Origin: JBIOWF01 sp044868295
GTDB taxonomy: Bacteria; Actinomycetota; Actinomycetes; Streptosporangiales; Streptosporangiaceae
Length of the DNA: 48,829 nt
Direction: 5' to 3'
Assembly: GCA_044868295.1 (NCBI GenBank)
Contig: JBIOWF010000094.1
Location: forward strand, 1 to 48,829
The notes beneath the pieces were generated by a model. That model saw only the letters and a program-made list of their open reading frames with translations, was not told the origin of the DNA and ran no database searches. The position numbers and the translations under genes are program-made. How positions within the stretch are numbered: the first letter of the stretch is position 1; the number at the start of each line of letters is the position of its first letter. Shown piece by piece: positions 15,197 to 24,024 of the stretch.

Positions 15197-17050
15197 GTGA
15201 ACGAGTACCTCGAACTCCTTGCCCGTGAGGCTTCGGCCGTGGAGTTCGAGGGGCCGGTGCTGCAGGCCCGCGCGGCCGGCGCCGACTCCGCGAGGCTGGA
15301 GGAGCTTGAGCAGGCCAAGGTCGCGGCGCTCAAGGTCCGCGCGATGCTGCGCAGGAGGGCGAAGCGGGAGGCCGAGCTGTCGGCCCTGTTCGACACCGCG
15401 AGCGACCTGGCCGGGCTGACGGACCTCGACGCCGTCCTCGAAGCGATCGTGCACCGGTCCAGGCAGCTGCTCGGTACGGACATCGCGTACATGACCCTCA
15501 ACGCCCCGGAGCGCGGCGACACCTACATGCGGGTGACAGACGGGTCCATCTCCGCGCATTTCAAGCGACTACGGCTCGCGATGGGCTCAGGACTCGGCGG
15601 GCTGGTCGCGCAGACGGGCACGCCGTACAACACGGCGGACTACTTCGCCGACGAGCGGTTCCGCCACACGACCACGATCGACGAGGCGGTCGAGGAGGAG
15701 GGCCTGGTCGCCATCCTGGGCGTGCCGCTGCGTCTTGGCACGCAGGTCATCGGCGTGCTGTTCGCCGCCAACCGCAGCGCCCGGCCGTTCGCGCAGGAGG
15801 AGGTCGCGCTGCTGTGCTCGCTGGCCGCGCACGCCGCCGTCGCGATCGACACCGCCCGGCTGCTGCAGGAGACCAGGGCGGCGCTGACCGAGCTCAGCGA
15901 GGCCAACACGGTCATCAGCGCGCACAGCGACGCGATCGAGCGGGCCGCCGACGCGCACGACCGGATGACCGGGCTGGTGCTGCGCGGCGGCGGCGTGGAG
16001 GACGTCGCCGCGGTCGTCACCGAGGTGCTGGGCGGCAGCCTCACCGTCCTGGACGACGAGGGCCGGCCGCTCGTGGGCCAGACCGCCGACCTGGACGCCG
16101 GCGTGTTCGACGCGGCCCAGTCCTCGCGGGCCCTTGGCCGTACGGTCAAGAGGGGCGACGCGTTCGTGGCCTCGGTCGACGTCGGCGCGGCGCCGCTCTG
16201 CACGCTGGTGCTGCGGACGGACCGCCCGGTCCGGGACACCGACCAGCGGATCCTTGAGCGCGCCGCGCTGGTCACCGCGCTGCTGCTGTTGTTCCGGCGA
16301 AGTGTGGCCGAGGCCGAGGGCCGGGTGCGCGGCGAGCTGCTCGACGACCTCGTCTCGCGGCCCGACCTCGACGGCCTGCGTGACCGGGCGCGACGGCTCG
16401 GCGTGGACCTCGACGCGCCGCACGTGCTGGTCGTCGCCCGGCATGAGGGGCAGCGGGAGCGGGCGGCCTTCTGGGCGTCCTCGCAGGCGGCCCTCGGCCG
16501 CGGCCTGGCGGCCGCGCGCGGCGACGAGGTGGTGCTGCTGCTTCCCGGGGACAAGCCCGGACTGATGGCGCGCAGGATCGCGGCCGAGCTCAGCTCCTCC
16601 ATCGGCCGTCCGGCCACGGCGGGCGCCGCGGCGATCAGAGCCATCACGGTCGCCGCCGCCTATCGGGAGGCTCACCGCTGCGCGGACGCGCTGATGGCCC
16701 TGGGCCGGACCGGCGAGGGCGCCAGTGCCGAGGAGCTGGGCTTCGTCGGCCTCCTGATCGGCGAGGGGCGGGACGTCTCCGGGTTCCTCGCGTCGACGCT
16801 CGGTCCGGTGGTGGACTACGACACGCGGCGCGGCACCGCGTTGGTCAAAACCCTCGCGGCCTACTTCGGCGTGGGCGGATCCCTGTCCCGTACGGCTGAC
16901 GCGCTGCACATTCACGTGAACACGGTGACCCAGCGGCTCGACCGAGTGGCGCAGCTCCTCGGCTCCGACTGGCAGGAGCCGGAGCGCGCCCTGGAGATCC
17001 AGCTCGCGCTGCGCCTGCACCGCCTCCGGACCCACATGCCGGACGCCTGA
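15197..17050 (+). CDS. GAF-domain PucR/CdaR-type transcriptional regulator
   Basis: A 617-residue protein. A GAF domain spans about residues 50-195 (LDAVLEAIVHRSRQLLGTDIAYM to VGVLFAANRSARPFAQEE-type end). A middle region about 230-480 resembles the CdaR GGDEF-like segment. A PucR-type helix-turn-helix is at the C-terminus (VKTLAAYFGVGGSLSRTADALHIHVNTVTQRL). GTG 15197 lies 1 nt after the dehydrogenase stop; ATG 15173 in the same frame is an alternative that would overlap that gene. The GAF domain probably senses a small ligand, plausibly a substrate of the operon, and the protein activates the genes around it (inference from context). Confidence 0.85.
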   Translation: MNEYLELLAREASAVEFEGPVLQARAAGADSARLEELEQAKVAALKVRAMLRRRAKREAELSALFDTASDLAGLTDLDAVLEAIVHRSRQLLGTDIAYMTLNAPERGDTYMRVTDGSISAHFKRLRLAMGSGLGGLVAQTGTPYNTADYFADERFRHTTTIDEAVEEEGLVAILGVPLRLGTQVIGVLFAANRSARPFAQEEVALLCSLAAHAAVAIDTARLLQETRAALTELSEANTVISAHSDAIERAADAHDRMTGLVLRGGGVEDVAAVVTEVLGGSLTVLDDEGRPLVGQTADLDAGVFDAAQSSRALGRTVKRGDAFVASVDVGAAPLCTLVLRTDRPVRDTDQRILERAALVTALLLLFRRSVAEAEGRVRGELLDDLVSRPDLDGLRDRARRLGVDLDAPHVLVVARHEGQRERAAFWASSQAALGRGLAAARGDEVVLLLPGDKPGLMARRIAAELSSSIGRPATAGAAAIRAITVAAAYREAHRCADALMALGRTGEGASAEELGFVGLLIGEGRDVSGFLASTLGPVVDYDTRRGTALVKTLAAYFGVGGSLSRTADALHIHVNTVTQRLDRVAQLLGSDWQEPERALEIQLALRLHRLRTHMPDA

Positions 17051-17073
17051 GGTGTGTGCGGGAGCCCCATAGG

Positions 17074-17098
17074 AGTGACTTCGGTCACTGCATACCGT
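17074..17098 (+). promoter_or_regulatory. UUCG-capped hairpin and possible -10 before the MHS gene
   Basis: AGTGAC-TTCG-GTCACT (17074-17089) forms a perfect 6-bp stem with a TTCG tetraloop. TACCGT at 17093-17098 could be a -10. In DNA the same element is a 12-bp dyad and could be the regulator's operator. Confidence 0.45.
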
Positions 17099-17125
17099 GG
17101 CGGCACCCCCCTTAGAGGAGTTCGA

Positions 17126-18469
17126 ATGACAAACGCGACACGCACCCCGATCGGAAAGGTGGTCGGGGCAAGCCTGATCGGCACCACGATCGAGTGGTAC
17201 GACTTCTTCCTGTACGGCTCAGCCGCGGCGCTGGTCTTCAACAAGCTGTTCTTCCCCACCGAGGACGCGCTCACCGGCACGCTCCTCGCATTCCTCACCT
17301 ACGCCGTCGGCTTCATCGCCCGGCCGCTCGGCGGCCTGGTCTTCGGCCACTTCGGGGACCGGCTGGGTCGCAAGCAGCTGCTCGTGATCAGCCTCCTGAT
17401 GATGGGCGGGGCGACCTTCCTCATCGGCTGCCTGCCGACCTACGCCACCGTCGGCGCCGCGGCGCCGCTGCTGCTCACCGGGCTGCGGCTGGTGCAGGGC
17501 TTCGCCCTCGGAGGCGAGTGGGGCGGCGCCGTCCTGCTGGTCTCCGAGCACGGGGACCCGAACCGGCGCGGCTTCTGGGCCTCCTGGCCGCAGGCGGGGG
17601 CGCCGGGCGGAAACCTGCTCGCCACCGGCGTCCTCGCGGTGCTGGCCGCGATCCAGTCCGACGAGACCTTCGTCGCCTGGGGCTGGCGGATCCCGTTCCT
17701 GCTCTCCGGGGTGCTGGTGCTGATCGGCATGTGGATCCGGCTCACCGTCGCGGAGTCGCCGGTCTTCCAGGAGGCCATGGCCAAGCATGAGCCCGCGCCG
17801 AAGGCTCCCATCGTCGGCGTGCTGCGCCACCACTGGCGGGACGTGCTGATCGCGATCGGCGCCCGGCTCGCGGAGAACGTCTCCTACTACGTGATCACCG
17901 CGTTCGTCCTGGTGTACGCGACGACGGAGGCGGACCTGCCCAAGGGGACCGTGCTCAACGCGGTGCTCATCGCCTCCGCGATCCACTTCGCCACGATCCC
18001 GATGTGGGGCGCGCTGTCCGACCGGCTCGGCCGCCGTCCCGTCTACCTGATCGGCGCGGCCGGGGTCGGCCTGTGGGCGTTCGCCTTCTTCCCGCTGATC
18101 AACTCCAAGTCGTTCGGGCTGCTCACCCTGGCGGTGACCGTGGGTCTGCTGTTCCACGGCGCGATGTACGGCCCGCAGGCGGCGTTCTTCTCCGAGCTGT
18201 TCGCCACGCGGATGCGCTACTCGGGCGTCTCCATCGGCTACCAGCTCGCCTCGATCGTGGCCGGCGCGCTCGCCCCGATCATCGCGGTCGCCCTGCTCAA
18301 GGAGTACGGCTCGGCCGTCCCGGTCTCCCTCTACGTGGCCGGCGCGGCGGTGCTCACCCTGATCGCCGTGTTCGCCGCCAAGGAGACCCGCAGCCGCGAC
18401 CTCGGCGCCATCGAGGCGACGTCCGGCGGCGGCCAGACGTTGGCCGCCCACGCGGGGACGGAGTCCTGA
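17126..18469 (+). CDS. MHS-family MFS symporter
   Basis: A 447-residue, 12-helix major facilitator of the metabolite:H+ symporter group (ShiA/KgtP/ProP relatives). Typical features are the start GASLIGTTIEWYDFFLYG, the loop motif GHFGDRLGRKQLLV, RLVQGFALGGEWGGAVLL, and ALSDRLGRRPVYL in the second half. ATG 17126 has AGAGGAG 5 nt upstream. These proteins import organic acids, betaines or related anions with protons. Its place between a hydroxybutyrate dehydrogenase and a secreted esterase suggests import of 3-hydroxybutyrate or another released monomer. It overlaps the next gene by 1 nt (TGATG), so they are translationally coupled. Confidence 0.9.
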   Translation: MTNATRTPIGKVVGASLIGTTIEWYDFFLYGSAAALVFNKLFFPTEDALTGTLLAFLTYAVGFIARPLGGLVFGHFGDRLGRKQLLVISLLMMGGATFLIGCLPTYATVGAAAPLLLTGLRLVQGFALGGEWGGAVLLVSEHGDPNRRGFWASWPQAGAPGGNLLATGVLAVLAAIQSDETFVAWGWRIPFLLSGVLVLIGMWIRLTVAESPVFQEAMAKHEPAPKAPIVGVLRHHWRDVLIAIGARLAENVSYYVITAFVLVYATTEADLPKGTVLNAVLIASAIHFATIPMWGALSDRLGRRPVYLIGAAGVGLWAFAFFPLINSKSFGLLTLAVTVGLLFHGAMYGPQAAFFSELFATRMRYSGVSIGYQLASIVAGALAPIIAVALLKEYGSAVPVSLYVAGAAVLTLIAVFAAKETRSRDLGAIEATSGGGQTLAAHAGTES

Positions 18470-19809
18470 TGGGGCGTCGAGACATCGTCTCGGGGCTCGT
18501 CGTCGCCCTGGCGTTCGCCGGGGCGGCGACGGTCCTGCCCGCGGAGGCCGCGTCGTGCCGCTCCGTGCGCGTGCCGGGGGCCGAGCACCAGATCAGCGCC
18601 TGCCTGACCGACCTCACCACCGCGGGGACCCTGGTCTCCGGGCACACCGACAAGGCCGACTGGGCGGGGCTCAACTCCGCCGGGGCGGTCAACCCCACCG
18701 GTGTGCCCGGCACCCAGATCGACGGCTACTTCCCGGACACGTCGACCGGGGACACGAACCACGGCTGGAACCACGACTCCCAGTTCGTCATCCGGCTTCC
18801 GGACAAGTGGAACGGCGGCCTCGTCGTCGCGGGAACGCCGGGCAACCGGGAGGCCTACGCCAACGACTTCACCATCTCCGACTGGGCGCTGGCTCGCGGC
18901 TACGCGTACGCGGCGACCGACAAGGGCAACACCGGGGTGACCTTCTACCGCGACGGCACGTCCCCGGGTGACGCGGTCGCCGAGTGGAACCACCGGGTCA
19001 GCCAGCTCGCGCTCGCCGCCAAGGCGGTGGTCGTGCAGCGGTACGGCAAGCTTCCCAAGCGGACGATCGCGGCCGGCCAGTCCAACGGCGGCTACCTGGT
19101 CCGCTGGCAGCTGGAGAACCGGCCCTGGCTGTTCGACGGCGGAGTCGACTGGGAGGGCGTGCTGTGGACGACGGCGGGTCCCAACCTGCTGACGTTCCTG
19201 CCGCCCGCGCTGCGCGCCTACCCGGCGGGCGACACGGCCGGGATGACGGCGGCCGGCTTCGCCCCGGAGACCCAGTTTCTGTGGGACTTCCACTACCGCA
19301 CCTACTGGGATCTCACCCAGCGCATCTACCGCGAGGAGTTCGACCCCTCCTACGACGGCGACAAGGAGGCGGGCACGCCCTTCTGCGCCTCGGGCACGCC
19401 GGGATGCGACACCGGCTACGACTACTCGACCAGGCCCGCGAGCGTACGGCAGGCCGTCGCGAAGGTCGCGCTCACCGGGAAGATCAAGCGCCCGCTGATC
19501 ACGGTCCACGGGACGCTGGACACGCTGCTGCCGATCGGCAAGGACTCCGACGTGTACGCCGAGATGATCGGCGACCAGCACCGGAGCCGATTGTTCCGGT
19601 ACTACCGGGTGGAGGGCGGCAACCACGTCGACGGGCTCGTGGCGACCTCCCCGGACCGGCTCCGCCCGCTGCTGCCGTGCTTCCGTAGCGCGTTCGCCGC
19701 CCTGGAGCTCTGGGTGGGAGACGGGACGGCACCGCCGGCCAGCGCCACCATCGCCCGCCCGGCCACCGGCGATCTCGAGAACACCTGCCCTCTCGGAGCC
19801 ACGCCGTGA
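18469..19809 (+). CDS. Secreted tannase/3HB-oligomer-hydrolase-like esterase
   Basis: A 446-residue protein with a signal peptide (MGRRDIVSGL then a hydrophobic core, cleavage near AEA-ASC at about 28). It has an alpha/beta hydrolase core: nucleophile S205 in AAGQSNGGYL, D351 in HGTLDTLLP and H386 in GGNHVDGL. The GQSNGG elbow and overall plan match tannase/feruloyl esterases and 3-hydroxybutyrate-oligomer hydrolases. Extra cysteines (FCASGTPGCD) fit an extracellular protein. Context with a 3-hydroxybutyrate dehydrogenase favours hydrolysis of hydroxybutyrate oligomers or esters outside the cell; a plant-phenolic ester is the alternative. Confidence 0.75.
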   Translation: MGRRDIVSGLVVALAFAGAATVLPAEAASCRSVRVPGAEHQISACLTDLTTAGTLVSGHTDKADWAGLNSAGAVNPTGVPGTQIDGYFPDTSTGDTNHGWNHDSQFVIRLPDKWNGGLVVAGTPGNREAYANDFTISDWALARGYAYAATDKGNTGVTFYRDGTSPGDAVAEWNHRVSQLALAAKAVVVQRYGKLPKRTIAAGQSNGGYLVRWQLENRPWLFDGGVDWEGVLWTTAGPNLLTFLPPALRAYPAGDTAGMTAAGFAPETQFLWDFHYRTYWDLTQRIYREEFDPSYDGDKEAGTPFCASGTPGCDTGYDYSTRPASVRQAVAKVALTGKIKRPLITVHGTLDTLLPIGKDSDVYAEMIGDQHRSRLFRYYRVEGGNHVDGLVATSPDRLRPLLPCFRSAFAALELWVGDGTAPPASATIARPATGDLENTCPLGATP

Positions 19810-20816
19810 TCTCAGCGGAGCGGATCAGCACCTCGCGACTGACTCTCAACGTCCTCTCGGTCGAGGGAGCCACCGGCGAGCCCGTGCTGTTCATCCACGG
19901 GAACGTGTCGTCGAGCGTCTTCTGGCGCGGAGCCATGGCGGCCTTGCCCGCGGGCTTGCGGCCGTTCGCGCTCGACCTGCGCGGGTTCGGCGAGTCCGAT
20001 CCCGCGCCGGTCGACGCGACGCGGGGCCTTCGGGACTACTCCGACGACGTCCTGGCGCTCGTCGACGTCATAGGGCCCGCGCATCTCGTCGGCTGGAGTC
20101 TGGGCGGCGGCGTGGCGCTCCAGGCGCTGCGTGACCGGCCGGAAGTGGTGCGGAGCGCCACGCTGGTCAACCCCGTCTCACCGTACGGCTTCGGAGGGAC
20201 GCAGGGCGTGGACGGCGTCCTGAACCATCCGGACGGGACGGGGTCCGGCGGTGGCACGGCGAGCCCGGAGTTCGTGACCGCGCTGCGGGTCGGCGACCGC
20301 TCGGCCGACTCGCCGGTCTCGCCGCGCAGCGTGCTCCGCTCCGCCTACGTGTTCGCCGGCGCCGACCTCGGCGAGGAGGAGGACGCGTTCGTGGAGTCGA
20401 TGCTGTCCACCCGGGTCGGTGACGACCACTACCCGGGCGACGCGATCGTGGCCGACGCCTGGCCCGGCGTCGCGCCCGGTAAGCGTGGCGTGCTCAACAC
20501 GCTGGCGCCGACGAACTTCCGCATCGACGACCTGCACACGATCGAGCCCAAACCGCCCATCCTGTGGATCCGGGGCGAAGATGACGTGATCGTGTCCGAC
20601 ACGTCGCTGTTCGACCTGGCCCATCTCGGGGCGATCGGCGCCGTACCGGGCTGGGACGGCACGCCCGCCCAGCCGATGGTGACCCAGACACGCGCCGTGC
20701 TCGACCGCTACGCCAACTACCGTGAGGTGGCCATACCCGAATGCGGCCACAGCCCGCACGTGGAGAAACCGGCCGAGTTCCGGGCCGCGCTGCTGGCTCA
20801 GCTGGGCGGCGTGTAG
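19806..20816 (+). CDS. Alpha/beta hydrolase
   Basis: A 336-residue cytosolic alpha/beta hydrolase with LFIHGNVSSSVFWRG (oxyanion region), RGFGESD, nucleophile serine in VGWSLGGGVAL, aspartate in WIRGEDDVIV and histidine in ECGHSPHVEKP. GTG 19806 overlaps the previous stop by 4 nt (GTGA), so it belongs to the same operon. It probably cleaves an ester or lactone taken up by the MHS symporter (inference). Its 3' end overlaps the convergent glycosyltransferase gene by 19 bp. The repeated acidic stretch EEEDAFVESML lies in the lid region. Confidence 0.85.
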   Translation: MISAERISTSRLTLNVLSVEGATGEPVLFIHGNVSSSVFWRGAMAALPAGLRPFALDLRGFGESDPAPVDATRGLRDYSDDVLALVDVIGPAHLVGWSLGGGVALQALRDRPEVVRSATLVNPVSPYGFGGTQGVDGVLNHPDGTGSGGGTASPEFVTALRVGDRSADSPVSPRSVLRSAYVFAGADLGEEEDAFVESMLSTRVGDDHYPGDAIVADAWPGVAPGKRGVLNTLAPTNFRIDDLHTIEPKPPILWIRGEDDVIVSDTSLFDLAHLGAIGAVPGWDGTPAQPMVTQTRAVLDRYANYREVAIPECGHSPHVEKPAEFRAALLAQLGGV

Positions 20817-22765
20817 CGGCCCTGTACGGCCCGCGCCAGCCGTAGCGACCGGCGGACTCCGGGGATCCGGCCGGCGACCTTCCTGAGCACCGAAGGAGAG
20901 GGTGTGACGTCGGCGGGCAGGACTTTGACCTGCCCGCCCCGGCCCACTTCCAGCGCGAACCGCAGATCCACGTCCTTGTCCTCGATCCGCAGCCGGGGCC
21001 GCCAGGATCCGGGACCGAGGTACCCGTCCCCGCTCAGCCGGCGCACCGGCACCTTCGCGATCAGCTGCCCGGCCAGCCGCCCCGGAATCCCGGGCTCCAC
21101 GAGGGCGGGAACCGACACACTGCGGCCACGGCCCCCTGTCTGGCTCAGCACCAACTCGACCGGCGGCCCACCACTCGGCGGCACGTACGGCACCGGCATC
21201 ACGATGAAGACGTGGTCGTCCCGGTGGGCGACCGACGCCCTGGCCGAGACGAGGGCGATCGATTCGGGGAACGACCTCGGCTCGACGCACACGCTGAGCT
21301 CTCCCCGCTCCGACCAGCACGGCACGATCAGCCGCCGCGGGTAGTCGGCGAGAACACCCGCGCAGTTCATCGGCGAGCCGAGCCGGGCGACCCGCGCGCG
21401 GGCCGGGTGGACGCCCCGCATCCGCACGTGGACCTCCCACACTCCGGGAGGCAGCGGCCGTCCGAGCGCGGCGGATCCCACGTCGAGGCGGGTCTGGCCG
21501 GTCGCCCACACACGGATCCGATCCCCGTCGATCGCCCTGCGGACGTCAGCGCTGACGGGCAGGAAGTACATGAGGCCGCTCTCGGCGTCCCGGATGTAGA
21601 CCTCCATCCGGGCCTTCTCCGCGGCCTCGGTGACGTCGGCCAGGGCATAGCTGAGCAGGCCCTGGATGGCGACCGGCGGCGTCCAGAGCAGGCGCCCGCC
21701 CGCTGCCGTGAACCACAGCGGCGACCCGTCGGCGCGGACGATCTCGACGGCGAGGTCCATGGTGAGCACGCTCTGGTCCCATCGGACGTCGGTCGGCTCG
21801 GCGCGCAACCGGATGCCCCGCGAGGCCTCGGCGAGGTCGGTCAGCTGGTCGAGGCGGCCGGACCTCAGCAGCGCGACACGGGCGCGCAGATGCACCGGCA
21901 GATACGAGTCGAGCCGCGCGGGGAAGCGTTCCATGGCGAGCTCTCGGAGCAACGCCACCAGTTCGGTGCGTTCGGCGTGGCCGGCCGACATGAACCTGCC
22001 GCCGCCGAGGCGGCGCAGGCCGAGCACACGGAACCAGTGCACGTAGATGCGGTCCCGCTGCACGCCGGGCTGGGTGTGCGCGTCGACGATGTCGAGGATC
22101 GCCCGCAGACCCTCGACGAGCGGCCCGGCGTCCGGTGACTCCTCCTCGACCGGGCCGAGGTGGCAGCAGACCTCGTCCGCGAGGACCGCGACGACCTTGG
22201 CGGTGAGGTACGCCTTGGTGACGAAGGCCGGCTCGGAGAGCGGGCGATCCGGGAAGCGCAACTGCTGGGCTTCCAGGAAGGTGCGGCGAAACAGCTTGTG
22301 CGCGGTCGGGAGGGTCAGGAGGTGATCCCGCAGGACGTCCGCCCGCTCCTGGTTCTTGGCGAACACCGACAGCGGCGGGCCGTCGTTCACCAGCCGGCCG
22401 ATCAGCACGTCGGCGTCGGTTTCGACGGCCATGGAGTACATGTACTGGAGGGCCGCGGGCGCCAGCCGGTCGTACTGGTCCAGGAGATAGACATAGTCGC
22501 CGCGGGCCACGGACAGACCGACGTTGCGGCCACGTGCGGGCGAGCCGCTGTGGTCCAGATGAAGGACGCGGACGTTCTGACGGGCGGAGGCGACCGCGTC
22601 CAGCCGGCCACGGGTCCCGTCCGTCGATCCGTCGTCTGCGAAGATCACCTCGTATTCCTCCGGCGGAAGCGTCTGCTCAAGCAGCGAGCGCACACACGCG
22701 TCGAAGGCGTCGTCCGCCGGTCTGGGGTTGTGGACCGGTACCACCACACTGACCTTCACACCCAT
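20798..22765 (-). CDS. Family 2 glycosyltransferase with C-terminal beta-rich modules
   Basis: A 655-residue protein. Residues about 4-220 are a GT-A domain: VSVVVPVHNPRP, FADDGSTDGTRGRL and ARGRNVGLSVARGDYVYLLDQYDRL. The metal-binding region reads DQYD where relatives often show DxDD, but both outer aspartates remain. HKLFRRTFLEAQQLRFPD fits the acceptor side of TarP/TarS-like enzymes. About 430 further residues contain repeated beta-sandwich-like segments (LRAEPTDVRWDQSVLTM, GVWEVHVRMRGVHPARARVARLGSP). Such architecture is seen in enzymes that decorate teichoic or other wall polymers; the donor sugar cannot be told. The 3' end overlaps the alpha/beta hydrolase. Confidence 0.82.
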   Translation of the reverse strand: MGVKVSVVVPVHNPRPADDAFDACVRSLLEQTLPPEEYEVIFADDGSTDGTRGRLDAVASARQNVRVLHLDHSGSPARGRNVGLSVARGDYVYLLDQYDRLAPAALQYMYSMAVETDADVLIGRLVNDGPPLSVFAKNQERADVLRDHLLTLPTAHKLFRRTFLEAQQLRFPDRPLSEPAFVTKAYLTAKVVAVLADEVCCHLGPVEEESPDAGPLVEGLRAILDIVDAHTQPGVQRDRIYVHWFRVLGLRRLGGGRFMSAGHAERTELVALLRELAMERFPARLDSYLPVHLRARVALLRSGRLDQLTDLAEASRGIRLRAEPTDVRWDQSVLTMDLAVEIVRADGSPLWFTAAGGRLLWTPPVAIQGLLSYALADVTEAAEKARMEVYIRDAESGLMYFLPVSADVRRAIDGDRIRVWATGQTRLDVGSAALGRPLPPGVWEVHVRMRGVHPARARVARLGSPMNCAGVLADYPRRLIVPCWSERGELSVCVEPRSFPESIALVSARASVAHRDDHVFIVMPVPYVPPSGGPPVELVLSQTGGRGRSVSVPALVEPGIPGRLAGQLIAKVPVRRLSGDGYLGPGSWRPRLRIEDKDVDLRFALEVGRGGQVKVLPADVTPSPSVLRKVAGRIPGVRRSLRLARAVQGRYTPPS

Positions 22766-23046
22766 GAGGCCAAGAGTGCCCGGCGGTCCGGCACCAACTC
22801 CTCGACCTTGCCGAACGATCAGACAAAACTGACCAGGAGTTCGGCCTGGCCCGTCGCGCCGGGTGACTCGGACAGGATCGCTTGGATCCTTGCCGACGGA
22901 CGGCAGGCGAGAAGATTCACCGGAGTCGCCCGGCGCGCCGCGCCGCCGCCGCGAGCAGCGACATGCTCCACGACGTGCGCCGCGCGGTCAGCGGGTGGCT
23001 CTCTCAGCGCATGGAGCGCCGTCAGCGCGCATGGCGGTGCACGTGT
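22766..23046. other. Intergenic region upstream of the glycosyltransferase gene
   Basis: About 280 bp between two minus-strand genes. No gene with coding character is seen and no convincing promoter hexamers; the left part (22810-22835) is AT-richer and is the likely promoter area. Confidence 0.3.
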
Positions 23047-23064
23047 GGGACCTAGGGGACCTAG
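23047..23064. repeat. 9-bp tandem duplication containing the lytic transglycosylase stop
   Basis: GGGACCTAG occurs twice in a row (23047-23055, 23056-23064). On the minus strand each unit contains TAG; the one at 23061-23063 is the stop codon of the gene. Confidence 0.75.
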
Positions 23065-23777
23065 TACCAGCCGACGGACTGGGAATGCGCCCAGGCGCCG
23101 CAGGGGGACTTGTAGCGGCCGGCGATGTAGCCCAGGCCCCATTTGATCTGGGTGGCGGGATTGGTCTGCCAGTCGCCTCCGGCGCTGGCCATCTTGCTGC
23201 CGGGGAGAGACTGGGGGATTCCGTACGCGCCGCTGTACCTGTTCATGGCGCGCTCGTTCCAGTGGCTCTCCTTGTCCCAGAGCTTCTCCAGGCAGCCCCA
23301 CTCGTCGGCCCAGCCACGGGCCGCGTTCAGCCGCTGGCCGAGCGCCTTGTTGCTCCCCGGATCGGGGTTGGAACCCGGCGGGAAGCCGGCCGGGGTGAAG
23401 CCGCCACCGCCCGGCGCCTCTCTGACGATCTTGACCGGGTCCATGGGGTCGTCGCGCTTGTCCCGGAGCGCCTTGAGCCTGTCCTGCTTGAGCGCCTGCG
23501 CGGCCTCCGCCTTGAGCGCGTCGACCTTCGGGTTGGGCGCGTACGGATCGCCGCCGTTGACAAGGTCCTCCAGGCTCAACGGCGTCCTGGGAGCTTTCTC
23601 GTTTTCGATGGCGGTGCGAACCAGGAAGGCCGTGCCGCCCGCGACGACGGCGACCGACGTGCCGAGGATGATGACTCTCTTGGGCGTCAGCCAGCCCGAC
23701 CCGGACCGGGCCGTCCGCTTGGGACGATTGCGCTTCTCCGGCGGGCGGCGCTCTCTCAGCTGCTGACCTGAACTCAC
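23061..23777 (-). CDS. Membrane-anchored lytic-transglycosylase-like protein
   Basis: A 238-residue protein with GTG start at 23777. After a basic cytosolic head (residues 1-30) comes one hydrophobic helix (VIILGTSVAVVAGGTAFLV, about 34-53), then a charged coiled segment (VDALKAEAAQALKQDRLKALRDKR) and a C-terminal SLT-like domain (about 155-238). The putative catalytic glutamate is in LWDKESHWNERA, followed by GAYGIPQSLPG and GLGYIAGRYKSPCGAWAHS, typical of the small actinobacterial transglycosylase/aggregation-promoting-factor type. It should cleave peptidoglycan outside the membrane. It is divergent from the two-component operon. Confidence 0.85.
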   Translation of the reverse strand: MSSGQQLRERRPPEKRNRPKRTARSGSGWLTPKRVIILGTSVAVVAGGTAFLVRTAIENEKAPRTPLSLEDLVNGGDPYAPNPKVDALKAEAAQALKQDRLKALRDKRDDPMDPVKIVREAPGGGGFTPAGFPPGSNPDPGSNKALGQRLNAARGWADEWGCLEKLWDKESHWNERAMNRYSGAYGIPQSLPGSKMASAGGDWQTNPATQIKWGLGYIAGRYKSPCGAWAHSQSVGWY

Positions 23778-23798
23778 GGCCTACGAGCTTGCCCTGTG

Positions 23799-23819
23799 TT
23801 GGGACGTGTTGCGACCCAA
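23799..23819. promoter_or_regulatory. Inverted repeat upstream of the lytic transglycosylase gene
   Basis: TTGGG-A-CG, a 5-nt loop, CG-A-CCCAA: two paired blocks with one mismatch. It lies 22 bp before the GTG start and could be an operator or leader hairpin. Confidence 0.35.
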
Positions 23820-23883
23820 TCGATAAACTGTGTTCTGTTCCTTTGACCTAACCACCTTGGCCACGTGGGCTTTTTGGGCTGAA

Positions 23884-23899
23884 TGTGATTATTATCACA
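23884..23899. promoter_or_regulatory. CRP-like operator TGTGA-N6-TCACA
   Basis: TGTGATTATTATCACA is a perfect 16-bp dyad matching the Crp/GlxR consensus. A TATTAT hexamer (23890-23895), which could act as a -10, lies inside it. It is in the divergent region, about 130 bp before the response regulator start and 107 bp before the transglycosylase start. Confidence 0.65.
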
Positions 23900-24024
23900 C
23901 CTGCTTTTGGTCGGGCCCGCCCCTCGGACCCCCGCACCGAAGGGAGGACCCCCCGCCCAGCGTGCCGCTCATTCGTGAGGATCTCGTGCGCCCTATGTCA
24001 CAGTTTCATGACATGGGAGGGGCC

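Noticed and set aside
22819..23301. 160-codon minus-strand ORF upstream of the glycosyltransferase
   Set aside because: It overlaps the lytic transglycosylase gene in another frame and its part in the intergenic region lacks coding bias.
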